A stretch of DNA of 64,000 bases, taken from NCBI RefSeq assembly GCF_913777145.1, contig NZ_CAJYPS010000028.1:1-64000 (forward strand), read 5' to 3'. The position numbers were made by a program, and so were the translations under genes. Source of the stretch: an uncultured Roseateles sp. GTDB lineage: Bacteria > Pseudomonadota > Gammaproteobacteria > Burkholderiales > Burkholderiaceae_C. Shown here piece after piece: positions 22,858 through 31,529 of the stretch. Numbering within the stretch: position 1 is the stretch's first letter; the number at the start of each line of letters is the position of its first letter. The notes under the pieces are model-generated. The model was not told the DNA's origin. It saw only the letters and a list, made by a program, of their open reading frames with translations, and searched no databases.

Positions 22858-23850
22858 TCAGGCCTCCGACTGCTGCAGCGCCAGCGCAGCGCCTGACAAC
22901 GCTGCCAAGGTGTCGGTGATCAGCGCGGTCGGAATGCCGGCCAGGAAGGGCTGGAAGCGCCCCTTGGCCTCGAAGCGACGGCGGAACTCGGACTGGAAGA
23001 AGCGCTCACCCAGGCGCGGCACGATGCCGCCGCCTATGAAGACGCCACCGCGCGAGCCCAGCGTCAGCGCCACATTGCCGGCAAAGCTGCCCAGCAGCGC
23101 GCAGAACAGGTCCAGGCTGCGGTCGCACACCACCGACTCGCGGCTGAGGCCGCGCGCGACGATCTGCTCGGTCGTCAGCGTGGCGACCGCCTCGTCCGAG
23201 CCCAGCGCCGCGGCCACCGAGCGGCACAGCACCGGCAGGCCTATGCCCGACAGCAGGCGCTCGGCCGACACATGCGGAAACTCGCGGCGCGCCTGACGCA
23301 GCACCTCGCTCTCGAAATCGTCGCCGGCCGGCAGCGTCACATGGCCGCCCTCGCCCGGCAGCGCCACCCAGCGCGAACCGGCGCGCACCACGCCGCCCAC
23401 GCCCAGGCCGGTGCCCGGGCCGATGACGGCCATCACGGTGCCACTGGGTGCAGCGCCCGGTGCGGCCGGCAGCTCGCCCCAGGCTCGCAGTTGGGCCGCG
23501 CCCAGCCGCGGCAGCGACAGCGCCTGAGCCTCGAAGTCGTTCAGCCACAGCAGTGTGTCCAGGCCCAGTTCGGCCTGGGTCTCGCGGCGCGAGAAGCTCC
23601 AGGCGGCGTTGGTCAGCTCGATGCGGTCGCCCTCCAGCGCGGTGGCCAGCGCAAAGGCCGCGCTGCGCGGCCGCTCGGCACCGGCCGGCCGGCCCTGCAG
23701 ATAGGCCTGGGCGGCGCTGGCCGGCCCGGCATGGCCTGCCACCGGCAGCACGCGCACGTCCTCGACCGGCGCGTCCGGCCCGGCCACGATGCCGAAGCGC
23801 GCGTTCGTGCCGCCGATGTCGGCCACCAGCCAGGGGTAGGCGGCACTCAT
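22858..23850 (-). CDS. glk: Glucokinase (stand-alone)
   Basis: 330 residues from ATG 23850 (GGGAG 8 bases upstream); the frame extends further 5' but MSAAYPWLVADIGGTNARFG matches family starts. It phosphorylates glucose with ATP in the cytoplasm. Visible motifs are the phosphate loop DIGGTNARF, LNDFEAQAL with the Asn-Asp substrate pair, GPGTGLGVGG, GEGGHVTL with Glu and His contacting glucose, and GGVFIGGGIVPRLGE. It is a paralogue of the kinase half of the fusion gene at 24161, read divergently. Glucose made by MalQ and the amylase is the obvious substrate. A HexR-like half-conserved box lies 121-135 bp upstream. Confidence 0.93.
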   Translation of the reverse strand: MSAAYPWLVADIGGTNARFGIVAGPDAPVEDVRVLPVAGHAGPASAAQAYLQGRPAGAERPRSAAFALATALEGDRIELTNAAWSFSRRETQAELGLDTLLWLNDFEAQALSLPRLGAAQLRAWGELPAAPGAAPSGTVMAVIGPGTGLGVGGVVRAGSRWVALPGEGGHVTLPAGDDFESEVLRQARREFPHVSAERLLSGIGLPVLCRSVAAALGSDEAVATLTTEQIVARGLSRESVVCDRSLDLFCALLGSFAGNVALTLGSRGGVFIGGGIVPRLGERFFQSEFRRRFEAKGRFQPFLAGIPTALITDTLAALSGAALALQQSEA

Positions 23851-23970
23851 GGGCGGGCTCCCGGCGAGCGGGTCGCACAGGCGCTGCGGGCGGGCTCGCG
23901 CGGGCGGCGCGGCACGAATGAAATCAGGAGGTCTTTGGAGGTCATTGCGGCTGAAAAATTGGCCCGGCAC

Positions 23971-23985
23971 GGTAGCAAAACTACA
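23971..23985. promoter_or_regulatory. Degenerate HexR-like operator upstream of glk
   Basis: GGTAGCAAAACTACA: the right half-site ACTACA is perfect, the left has two mismatches to TGTAGT. It is placed 121-135 bp before glk on the minus strand. Confidence 0.4.
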
Positions 23986-24056
23986 TGTTTCACACAATAG
24001 ACAAGCACCCCAGCCAGCCGCTAGCGGTCAATCGCCACAGGCTTTTTCGGTGGCGA

Positions 24057-24079
24057 GGGCTGTAGTGCAGCTACAGCCC
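24057..24079. promoter_or_regulatory. HexR-like palindrome upstream of the glucokinase-RpiR fusion
   Basis: Nine-base arms GGGCTGTAG / CTACAGCCC around TGCAG; the core TGTAGTGCAGCTACA has one mismatch to TGTAGT-N3-ACTACA. It lies 82-104 bp before the fusion gene and points to self-control of the regulator. Confidence 0.55.
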
Positions 24080-24160
24080 CAGCCCCATGCACCCAGCCGG
24101 CGTCGCGCGGGCCTTGCGCATAATCGCCGCCTGCCCACGCGCCCCCTGGACCGCACTGCC

Positions 24161-26062
24161 ATGCCCCGTTACGACAGCCCTCGCCTGCTTGCCGACATCG
24201 GCGGCACCTATGCCCGCTTTGCGCTGGAGCTGGCGCCCGGCGAGCTGAGCCAGCGGGCCTCGCTGCTGTGCGCCGATCACGCGGACTTCCATGCGGCGGT
24301 GCGCGCCTACCTGGACGGCGTGGACCGGCGCGAGATTGGCCCTGAGCCAGTGCTGCATGCGGCGGTCGCGATCGCCAACCCGGTGGAGGGCGACCGGGTG
24401 CGCATGACCAACTACCACTGGCAGTTCTCCATCGACGAGATGCGCCAGCGCCTGGGGCTGGACACGCTGGTGGTGGTGAACGACTTCACCGCGCTGGCCA
24501 TGGCCCTGCCCCGGCTCAGCGACACCGAGGTGCGCCAGATCGGCGGCGGCCAGGCGCGCCGGCCCAGCGTCATCGGTCTGCTGGGTGCGGGCACGGGCCT
24601 GGGCATGTCGGGCCTGATCCCGGCCGGCGAAGGCTGGATCGCGCTGGGCACCGAAGGCGGCCATACCAGTTTCGCGCCGCACGACGAGCGCGAGATCGCC
24701 ATCCTGCGCCACGCGTGGAAGAGTTACGACCATGTGTCCTTCGAGCGCGTGCTGTCCGGCCCCGGGCTGGAGCTGATCTACCGCGCACTGGCCGAGTTCC
24801 ACGGCCAGGCCGTGGCGCCGCTGGGCGCACCCGAGATCACGCAGCGCGCGCTGGAGCAGCAGGAGCCGCTGTGCCTGGAGACGCTGGACGTGTTCTGCGG
24901 CCTGCTGGGCACGGCCGCGGCCAACCTGGCGGTGACGCTGGGCGCGCTGGGCGGCATCTTCATAGGCGGCGGCATCGTGCCGCGCCTGGGCGAGTATTTC
25001 GACCGCAGCCCCTTCCGCGCCCGCTTCGAGGACAAGGGGCGATTTCGCGACTATGTCGCGGCCATGCCCACCTTCGTGATCACCGCGGAGAACGCCACCT
25101 TCAAGGGCGTGTCGGCCATCCTGGAGAACCAGCTGCGCGCGCTGCAGGCCTCGCCCGGCTCGGCCATCCTGGGCCAGATCCGGCGCGCGCGCAGCGAACT
25201 GTCGCCAGCCGAGCTGCGCGTGGCCGACCATGTGCTGGCCCACCCGCGCGCGGTGCTCAACGACCCCATCGCCGAGATCGCCCGCGCCGCCAACGTGAGC
25301 CAGCCCACGGTGATCCGCTTCTGCCGCTCGCTGGGCTGCGAGGGCCTGTCCGACTTCAAGCTGCGCCTGGCCTCGGGCCTGACCGGCACCGTGCCGGTGA
25401 CCCACACCCAGGTCACCAGCAGCGACTCCATGCTGGAGATGGGCGCCAAGGTGCTGGGCAACACCGCCAGCTCCATCCTGCAGATGCGCAGCCACCTGAA
25501 CCGCGACACCATGGACCGCGCGATCGCACTGCTGCTGGGCGCCAGCCGCGTGGAGTTCTATGCGCTGGGCCACTACAGCGTGGTGGCTCAGGACGCGCAG
25601 TTCAAGTTCCTGCGCTTCGGCATGCCCTGCGGCGCCTACACCGACCCGCGCCTGCAGCTGCTGGCGGCGGACGTGCTGCGCCCCGGCGACGTGGCGGTCA
25701 TCATCAGCAGCGGCGGCAAGCTGCCCGAGCTGCTCGCGGTGGTGGACAAGGTGCAGCAGCGCGGCGGCCGCGTGGTGGCCATCACCGCCAACCAGAGCCC
25801 GCTGGCCAAGAAGGCCGATGCGGCACTGATCGTGGACCACATCGAGGACGTGGCCACCCACCTGCCCATGGTCAGCCGTGTGCTGCACCTGCTGATGATC
25901 GACATCCTGGCCGTGGGCGTGGCGATGCGCCGCAACCCGGACGCGGTGTCGGCGCTGGCCAGCACCACGGCGGATGACGAGCCCCGCCCCGGCGCCCGCA
26001 CCGCGGCCCCGGGCGTCAGCCTGGCCACACCGCTGTCGCGGCTGACTTCGCACAGCCGCTGA
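24161..26062 (+). CDS. glk: Bifunctional glucokinase / RpiR-family (HexR-like) transcriptional regulator
   Basis: 633 residues. Residues 1-325 are glucokinase (LLADIGGTYARF, VVNDFTALAMAL, GAGTGLGMSG, GTEGGHTSF, GGIFIGGGIVPRLGEYF). From about 336 an RpiR helix-turn-helix domain begins (SELSPAELRVADHVLAHP, AEIARAANVSQPTVIRFCRSLGC), then a SIS sugar-phosphate-binding domain (about 450-590: VEFYALGHYSVVAQDAQFKF, PGDVAVIISSGGKLPELL, ADAALIVD). The order kinase-HTH-SIS is that of the known bifunctional Glk of Burkholderia. The SIS domain should sense a sugar phosphate (KDPG in HexR), so the protein could sense the product line of its own kinase. HexR-like palindromes upstream and elsewhere in the locus support a HexR-type role; this is inference. 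The Ala/Pro-rich tail after about 595 is disordered. Confidence 0.93.
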   Translation: MPRYDSPRLLADIGGTYARFALELAPGELSQRASLLCADHADFHAAVRAYLDGVDRREIGPEPVLHAAVAIANPVEGDRVRMTNYHWQFSIDEMRQRLGLDTLVVVNDFTALAMALPRLSDTEVRQIGGGQARRPSVIGLLGAGTGLGMSGLIPAGEGWIALGTEGGHTSFAPHDEREIAILRHAWKSYDHVSFERVLSGPGLELIYRALAEFHGQAVAPLGAPEITQRALEQQEPLCLETLDVFCGLLGTAAANLAVTLGALGGIFIGGGIVPRLGEYFDRSPFRARFEDKGRFRDYVAAMPTFVITAENATFKGVSAILENQLRALQASPGSAILGQIRRARSELSPAELRVADHVLAHPRAVLNDPIAEIARAANVSQPTVIRFCRSLGCEGLSDFKLRLASGLTGTVPVTHTQVTSSDSMLEMGAKVLGNTASSILQMRSHLNRDTMDRAIALLLGASRVEFYALGHYSVVAQDAQFKFLRFGMPCGAYTDPRLQLLAADVLRPGDVAVIISSGGKLPELLAVVDKVQQRGGRVVAITANQSPLAKKADAALIVDHIEDVATHLPMVSRVLHLLMIDILAVGVAMRRNPDAVSALASTTADDEPRPGARTAAPGVSLATPLSRLTSHSR

Positions 26063-26065
26063 GAC

Positions 26066-26554
26066 TCAGGTCGCACCGGGCGCGCAGACCTCCGCGCCCT
26101 GGTCGAACACGATCTCCCAGTCGCCCACGGCCTTGCGCCGCCACACCGACTGGAAGCGGGCGATCACGCGGCCCTCGGGGTTGCTGACCGGCCCGCTGCT
26201 CTGCGCCAGCTCGCCGCTGGGCAGCACCAGCACCAGGTCGGGCTTCCACGCGAAGGGCGCCTGCGGGCCGTCGAAATAGCGGCCCCACACCGCCATCACC
26301 GCGTCCGGCCCCTGCAGCGGCTGGCGGCCGTTGGCGAAGATCACATCCGGCGCCAGCAGGCGCCTGAACCCGGCCGCATCGCGGGCGGCCATGCGCGCCG
26401 CGAAGCGCAGCTCCACCGCGGTGACCTCGGCCACGCGGCGCTGGATCTCGTGCGCGGGCGGCCATGCCCCGGGCGTGCCGGGCGTCTCGGGCGCGGCAGA
26501 TGCCGCGGCGGGCAGGCTGGCGGCGGCCAGCAAGGCATGACGGCGTGAGGGCAT
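26066..26554 (-). CDS. Secreted NTF2-like (SnoaL/DUF4440-type) protein
   Basis: 162 residues from ATG 26554. A signal peptide with an Arg-pair start (MPSRRHALLAAASLPAAASA) precedes a small alpha+beta domain: VAEVTAVELRFAARMAARDAAGFRRLLAPDVIFANGR, then VWGRYFDG and GRVIARFQSVWRRKAVGDWEIVFDQG, the pattern of DUF4440/SnoaL-like proteins that bind small ligands or act as isomerases. The function is unknown. It is 64 bp downstream of gcdH in the same direction and ends 3 bp from the stop of the convergent glk-rpiR gene. Confidence 0.7.
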   Translation of the reverse strand: MPSRRHALLAAASLPAAASAAPETPGTPGAWPPAHEIQRRVAEVTAVELRFAARMAARDAAGFRRLLAPDVIFANGRQPLQGPDAVMAVWGRYFDGPQAPFAWKPDLVLVLPSGELAQSSGPVSNPEGRVIARFQSVWRRKAVGDWEIVFDQGAEVCAPGAT

Positions 26555-26618
26555 GAGGGGCTCCGGCTGTAGGCGGCCCCAGCATGCCGCGCGGGCCGCG
26601 GCCTGCCTCAAGTCATGC

Positions 26619-27797
26619 TCAGAACGCGGCGATGCCGGTCTGCGCGCGGCCCAGGATCAGCGCATGGATGTCGTGCGTGCCCTCGTAGGTGTTCACCACC
26701 TCCAGGTTCACCAGATGGCGCGCAATGCCGAACTCGTCGGAGATGCCGTTGCCACCCAGCATGTCGCGCGCCATGCGGGCGATGTCCAGGCTCTTGCCGC
26801 AGCTGTTGCGCTTCATGATGGAGGTGATCTCCACCGCGGCCGTGCCCTCGTCCTTCATGCGGCCCAGGCGCAGACAGCCCTGCAGGCCCAGCGTGATCTC
26901 GGTCTGCATGTCGGCCAGCTTCTTCTGGATCAGCTGGTTGGCGGCCAGCGGCTTGCCGAACTGGCTGCGGTCCATCACGTACTGGCGCGCGGTGTGCCAG
27001 CAGTCCTCGGCGGCGCCCAGCGCCCCCCAGGCAATGCCGTAGCGGGCCGAGTTCAGGCAGGTGAACGGGCCCTTGAGGCCGCGCACCTCGGGGAAGGCGT
27101 TTTCCTCGGGCACGAACACCTTGTCCATCACGATCTCGCCGGTGATGGACGCACGCAGGCCCACCTTGCCGTGGATGGCGGGCGCCGACAGGCCTTTCGC
27201 GCCCTTCTCCAGCACGAAGCCGCGGATCTGGCCGCCATCGTCCTTGGCCCAGACGACGAACACATCGGCGATGGGGCTGTTGGTGATCCACATCTTGGCG
27301 CCGGTCAGCTCGTAGCCACCCGGCACGGCGCGGGCGCGCGTGACCATGGAGCCGGGGTCGGAGCCGTGGTTGGGCTCGGTCAGACCGAAGCAGCCTATCC
27401 ACTCGCCCGAGGCCAGCTTGGGCAGGTATTTGCGCTTGGTGGCCTCGCTGCCGAACTCGTTGATGGGCACCATCACCAGCGATGACTGCACGCTCATCAT
27501 GGAGCGGTAGCCCGAGTCCACCCGCTCCACCTCGCGGGCGATCAGACCGTAGCTCACATAGTTCAGGCCCGCGCCGCCGTACTCGGTCGGGATGGTGGGG
27601 CCCAGCAGACCCAGCTCGCCCATCTCGCGGAAGATGGACACGTCGGTCTGCTCCTTGCGGAAGGCATCCAGCACGCGGGGCTTGAGCCGGTCCTGGCAAT
27701 AGGCAGCGGCCGCGTCGCGCACCATGCGCTCGTCGTCGGAAAGCTGCTCGTTCAGCAGCAGCGGATCGTCCCAGTGAAAGCTTGCCTTGGTGGCCAT
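26619..27797 (-). CDS. gcdH: Glutaryl-CoA dehydrogenase
   Basis: 392 residues from ATG 27797. An acyl-CoA dehydrogenase that oxidises and decarboxylates glutaryl-CoA to crotonyl-CoA in lysine and tryptophan breakdown. Family marks are [57 protein letters not shown], and [20 protein letters not shown] near the C-terminus, which carries the catalytic Glu. The first 40 residues and the [19 protein letters not shown] stretch fit GcdH better than general short-chain acyl-CoA dehydrogenases. A LysR gene is divergent, as in many gcdH loci. Confidence 0.93.
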   Translation of the reverse strand: MATKASFHWDDPLLLNEQLSDDERMVRDAAAAYCQDRLKPRVLDAFRKEQTDVSIFREMGELGLLGPTIPTEYGGAGLNYVSYGLIAREVERVDSGYRSMMSVQSSLVMVPINEFGSEATKRKYLPKLASGEWIGCFGLTEPNHGSDPGSMVTRARAVPGGYELTGAKMWITNSPIADVFVVWAKDDGGQIRGFVLEKGAKGLSAPAIHGKVGLRASITGEIVMDKVFVPEENAFPEVRGLKGPFTCLNSARYGIAWGALGAAEDCWHTARQYVMDRSQFGKPLAANQLIQKKLADMQTEITLGLQGCLRLGRMKDEGTAAVEITSIMKRNSCGKSLDIARMARDMLGGNGISDEFGIARHLVNLEVVNTYEGTHDIHALILGRAQTGIAAF

Positions 27798-27935
27798 GAC
27801 GGCGGTCTCCGGTCGCGGCGCGGAGGCGGGCAAGACCCGGCCCCTCGCGGGATGTGCATGGAATGCGGGTTGAACAAGGGCGCTGGGCGTTGCAGTCGCA
27901 GCCAGCGCGCCGACGCCCCCAGTATTCCGCCGGCG

Positions 27936-27975
27936 ACGATTCGTGTCCAATTCAAGAAACGACTTTGACGATTCG
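27936..27975 (+). repeat. Direct repeat before the LysR gene
   Basis: ACGATTCG occurs at 27936-27943 and 27968-27975, 32 bp apart, in the divergent gcdH-lysR spacer and ending 2 bp before the LysR ATG. A LysR regulator could bind here to control itself and gcdH; no clear promoter boxes were seen. Confidence 0.35.
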
Positions 27976-27977
27976 AC

Positions 27978-28880
27978 ATGCCTATGGAAACCCCGGCCGG
28001 CCGCGCACTGGAATTCCGCCACCTGCGCTACTTCCTGGCGCTGGCCGACGAACTGCACTACGGCCGCGCCGCCCAGCGGCTGGCGATCTCGCAGCCGCCG
28101 CTGTCGGTGGCCATACAGCAGCTGGAGGCCAGCGTGGGCGCGCGCCTGTTCGACCGCGACAGCAAGGGCGTGGCGCTGACCCCCGCGGGCCTGGCCTTCC
28201 GCGGCCGCGCGCAGGCACTGCTGGACCAGGCCGAGGACGCCTGCGCGCTGGCACGCGAGGTGCAGGCCGGCGAGGTGGGCCGGCTGCGCCTGGGCTTTGT
28301 GGGCTCCACGCTGTTCAACGGCCTGGCCGGCTGGCTGCAGCAGTTCCAGGCCGGCCGCCCCAAGGTGGAGGTGGTGGTGGTGGAGCTGAACTCGCAGGAC
28401 CAGATCGACGCGCTGCTGGCGGATGAGCTGGACCTGGGCCTGATCCACACCGACCGCCTGCCGCCAGCGCTGGCCTGCACGCCGCTGTACCGCGAGCCCT
28501 TCCTGGCCTGCCTGCCCGCCGCCCACCCGCTGGCGGCCCAGGCCCGCATCCCGCTGGCCGCGCTCAGCGAGCAGCCCTTCATCCTGTTCTCGCGCAAGGG
28601 CTCGCCGGACTACCACGCCCGCATCGTCGAGATCTGCCGCCAGCAGGGCTTTGTGCCGCGGCTGCAGCACGAGGGGCGGCACTGGCTGTCGGTGGTGTCG
28701 CTGGTGGCCCAGGGCCTGGGCGTCAGCCTCGTGCCGGCGGCCTTCGAGCGCTCGGGCATACAGGGCGCGGTGTTCCGCCCGCTCAGCGATGCGGTCGAGC
28801 CGTCCACCGTGTTCGCCGCCTGGCGCGCCGGCAGCGACGGCGTGCTGCGCGAGCAGTTGCTGGCGGCGCGGCAGGGCTGA
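27978..28880 (+). CDS. LysR-family regulator, probably of gcdH
   Basis: 300 residues. N-terminal winged HTH (about residues 12-70: [55 protein letters not shown]) and a C-terminal LysR substrate-binding domain (from [17 protein letters not shown]). Cytoplasmic DNA-binding protein. The 180-bp divergent spacing with gcdH suggests it controls glutarate/glutaryl-CoA breakdown in response to a pathway acid; the ligand is not visible in sequence. A second ATG at 27984 is also possible as start. Confidence 0.9.
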   Translation: MPMETPAGRALEFRHLRYFLALADELHYGRAAQRLAISQPPLSVAIQQLEASVGARLFDRDSKGVALTPAGLAFRGRAQALLDQAEDACALAREVQAGEVGRLRLGFVGSTLFNGLAGWLQQFQAGRPKVEVVVVELNSQDQIDALLADELDLGLIHTDRLPPALACTPLYREPFLACLPAAHPLAAQARIPLAALSEQPFILFSRKGSPDYHARIVEICRQQGFVPRLQHEGRHWLSVVSLVAQGLGVSLVPAAFERSGIQGAVFRPLSDAVEPSTVFAAWRAGSDGVLREQLLAARQG

Positions 28881-28889
28881 GCGCGGGCC

Positions 28890-29378
28890 TCAGCTGGCCG
28901 ACCAGGTCTGGGTGCGCGCCACGCTCAGATCGGGCCCGTCCTGCAGCAGGTGCACCCGTGGCCGCTCGCGCGCCAGCACGTGGATGACGCGGTCCTCGCA
29001 GCGCAGAACAAACTCCGCCACACCCTCCGTCGCCAGCTGCTCGATCGTCGTGCCTGCAGCGGCGAAGGACCTGAAGGCCGAGTCCTCAAGCTCTGCCAGC
29101 ACCCGCCCCTCCCCCATCTGCGCCGACGCATCCTCGTCGGCAAAGGACTCGTCCACGACGACAAAGGCGATCACCGCCGGGAAGCTCACCAGCACGCACT
29201 GGCTGCCGGCCTGCACGCTGACCGGGAAGTACGGGCCCAGCCGGGTGTCGTCCACCTCCAGGTACTCGCGCTCGGCACCCTTGATGCCTTCCACCAGGCG
29301 CACGGCCAGCGTGCCGTCCAGCGACTGGCTCAGTGAATCGAAAAACCAGGTGCTGGCGGCGTCGAGAACGGGATTCAT
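28890..29378 (-). CDS. Conserved-looking protein of unknown function
   Basis: 162 residues from ATG 29378 (MNPVLDAASTWFFDSLSQSLDG); an upstream in-frame start is less likely. It is acidic, without signal peptide or membrane helices, with alternating beta-like strands (VSVQAGSQCVLVSFPAVIAFVVVDESF; EFVLRCEDRVIHVLARERPRVHLL). I recognise no family. It converges with the LysR gene (9-bp gap) and is divergent from the kynBUA operon, with which it shares a 115-bp spacer. Confidence 0.6.
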   Translation of the reverse strand: MNPVLDAASTWFFDSLSQSLDGTLAVRLVEGIKGAEREYLEVDDTRLGPYFPVSVQAGSQCVLVSFPAVIAFVVVDESFADEDASAQMGEGRVLAELEDSAFRSFAAAGTTIEQLATEGVAEFVLRCEDRVIHVLARERPRVHLLQDGPDLSVARTQTWSAS

Positions 29379-29493
29379 GGCGATGGCTTGGTTGCGAGAG
29401 CTGCATTTCAGCACCACCGCACCCGGCCCTGCGGCGTATCAACCTTGACACCCAGTTGGATTTAACCGACACCACAAGGCCGCCGCCGACGCT

Positions 29494-30177
29494 ATGGTGC
29501 CGCCCGCCATGAGCCAGTACGCCCCGCCCTCCGTCCCGCCGCCCGTCCTGCCGCGCCTCTGGGACATCTCCCCGGTCATCGCGCCCGATGCGCCCATCTT
29601 CCCCGGCGACGAGCCCTACCGCCTGAGCTGGACCGCCCGGCTGTCGCCCGGCTGCCCGGTCAACCTCAGTGCGGTAACGATGAGCCCGCATGTCGGCGCC
29701 CATGCGGACGCGCCGCTGCATTACGCCCACGACGCACCGTCCATAGACCTCGTGGACCTGCACGCCTACCTGGGCCCCTGCCGGGTGATCCACGCGATCG
29801 GGGCCGCGCCGCTGATCACGGTGGACCACCTGCGGCATGCCGAAGCCGGCCTGCCGCCGCGGGTGCTGGTGCGCTGCTGCGAGCGGGCCGACACCACCTG
29901 GAACCCGCAGTTCACCGCCTACGCGCCCGAGGCGCTGCAATGGCTGGCCGAGCGCGGCGTGAAACTGGTGGGCCTGGACACACCCAGCGTGGACCCGGCC
30001 GACAGCAAGTCGCTGGACAGCCACCAACAACTGCACAGGCTGGACCTGCGCGTGCTCGAAAACCTGGTGCTCGACGACGTGCCCGAGGGAGACTACGAGC
30101 TGATCGCGCTGCCCCTCAAGCTGCAAGGCGCCTGCGCCTCGCCGGTGCGAGCCATCCTCCGTTCACTCAGGACGTAA
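29494..30177 (+). CDS. kynB: Kynurenine formamidase (arylformamidase)
   Basis: 227 residues (222 from the alternative ATG at 29509). A metal-dependent cyclase-fold hydrolase that turns N-formylkynurenine into kynurenine and formate. The motif HVGAHADAPLHY (HxGxHxDAPxH) supplies the metal ligands; LWDISPVIAPDAPIFPGDEPY and GLDTPSVDPADSKSLDSHQ are typical of KynB. First gene of kynB-kynU-kynA, followed after 3 bp by kynU. A TTGACA at 29445-29450 could be a -35, but no good -10 follows, so the promoter is left open. Confidence 0.95.
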   Translation: MVPPAMSQYAPPSVPPPVLPRLWDISPVIAPDAPIFPGDEPYRLSWTARLSPGCPVNLSAVTMSPHVGAHADAPLHYAHDAPSIDLVDLHAYLGPCRVIHAIGAAPLITVDHLRHAEAGLPPRVLVRCCERADTTWNPQFTAYAPEALQWLAERGVKLVGLDTPSVDPADSKSLDSHQQLHRLDLRVLENLVLDDVPEGDYELIALPLKLQGACASPVRAILRSLRT

Positions 30178-30180
30178 GCC

Positions 30181-31434
30181 ATGAATCTCGACGACGCCCA
30201 GCGGCTGGATGCCGCCGACCCCCTGCGCCCGCTGCGTGAGCGGTTCTCGCTGCCGGAGGGCATCACCTACCTGGATGGCAACTCGCTGGGCGCGCTGCCC
30301 AGGGCCACGCCGGCGCGCGTCGCCCGCGCGGTGCAGCAGGAATGGGGCGAGGGCCTGATCAAGAGCTGGAACAGCGCCGGCTGGATAGACCTGCCGCGCC
30401 GCCTGGGCGACCGGCTCGCGCCCTGGCTGGGTGCGCGCCCCGGCGAGGTGCTGGTGGGCGACTCCACCTCGGTCAACCTCTACAAGGTGCTGCACGCCGC
30501 GCTGCAGCTGCAGCAGGGCCAGCGCCGCGTGGTGGTCAGCGAGCGCAGCAACTTCCCGACCGACAACTACATCGCGCAGAGCGTGGTGCGCGCCCATGGC
30601 GGCGAGCTGGTGCTGGTGGACTCGCCCGACGAGATCCCCGCGCTGCTGGATGAGCGCTGCGCGGTGCTGATGCTGACCCATGTGAACTACCGCAGCGGCC
30701 GCATGCACGACATGGCGCTACTGACCCGCTGGGCCCACCAGGCCGGCGCGCTGGCGGTATGGGACCTGGCCCACAGCGCCGGCATCGTGCCGGTGGACCT
30801 GCTGGGCTGTGCGGCCGACTTCGCGGTGGGCTGCGGCTACAAATACCTGAACGGCGGCCCGGGCGCGCCGGCCTTCGTGTGGATGCACCCACGCCACGAG
30901 GGTCAGGTCTGGCAGCCGCTGACCGGCTGGCTGGGCCATGCCCACCCCTTCGACTTCGACAGCGAATACCTGCCCGCCCCCGGTATCCAGCAGTACCAGT
31001 GCGGCACGCCGCCGGTGCTGGCCATGACCGCGCTGGAGACCGCGCTGGACGTGTACGACGAGGCCCAGAAGCTGGGCGGCATGAAGGCGCTGCGCGCCAA
31101 GTCGCTGGCACTGACCGAGGCCTTCATGGCCAGCGTCGAGGCCCGCGTGCCGGGCGCGGAGATCCACACGCCGCGCGACGCGGCGCTGCGCGGCTCGCAG
31201 GTGTCGCTGTCCCTGCCCGCGGGCGTGGACGGCTATGCGGTGATCCAGGCGCTGATCGCGCGCGGCGTCATCGGCGACTTCCGCGCCGGCGTGCCCGAGC
31301 TGCTGCGCTTCGGCTTCGCGCCGCTCTACAACGGCTACGCCGACGTGGTGCGCGCGGTCGACGTGCTGGCCGAGCTGCTGGACAGCGGCGCCTGGAACGC
31401 GCCCGAATTCACGACCCGCTCCAAGGTGACCTGA
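30181..31434 (+). CDS. kynU: Kynureninase
   Basis: 417 residues, PLP enzyme of the aspartate aminotransferase fold that cleaves kynurenine to anthranilate and alanine. The PLP lysine is Lys221 in CGYKYLNGGPGAP; DGNSLGALP, SWNSAGWIDLPRRLGD, DSTSVNLYKVLHAAL and WDLAHSAGIVPVDL are family signatures. It starts 3 bases after kynB with AGGA upstream. Confidence 0.96.
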   Translation: MNLDDAQRLDAADPLRPLRERFSLPEGITYLDGNSLGALPRATPARVARAVQQEWGEGLIKSWNSAGWIDLPRRLGDRLAPWLGARPGEVLVGDSTSVNLYKVLHAALQLQQGQRRVVVSERSNFPTDNYIAQSVVRAHGGELVLVDSPDEIPALLDERCAVLMLTHVNYRSGRMHDMALLTRWAHQAGALAVWDLAHSAGIVPVDLLGCAADFAVGCGYKYLNGGPGAPAFVWMHPRHEGQVWQPLTGWLGHAHPFDFDSEYLPAPGIQQYQCGTPPVLAMTALETALDVYDEAQKLGGMKALRAKSLALTEAFMASVEARVPGAEIHTPRDAALRGSQVSLSLPAGVDGYAVIQALIARGVIGDFRAGVPELLRFGFAPLYNGYADVVRAVDVLAELLDSGAWNAPEFTTRSKVT

Positions 31435-31529
31435 CCCCCTCCATGCGCCGCGCACGCCCCTGAAGGGCACGGCGCCAGGGCCCGGCAAGGCCTGACCCCG
31501 GCGGTCGCGCGGCAAGCTTCTCGACTGGC

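Larger units (their letters stand above)
23851..24160. promoter_or_regulatory. Divergent control region between the two glucokinase genes
   Basis: 310 bp without a gene. It holds two HexR-like boxes (23971-23985 and 24057-24079, listed separately), an isolated -10-like CATAAT at 24119-24124 on the plus strand with no good -35, and weak AT-rich stretches near 23950-24000. Confidence 0.5.

Noticed and set aside
29445..29467. TTGACA before kynB as a promoter
   Set aside because: No acceptable -10 at 16-18 bp; it could not be supported as a promoter.
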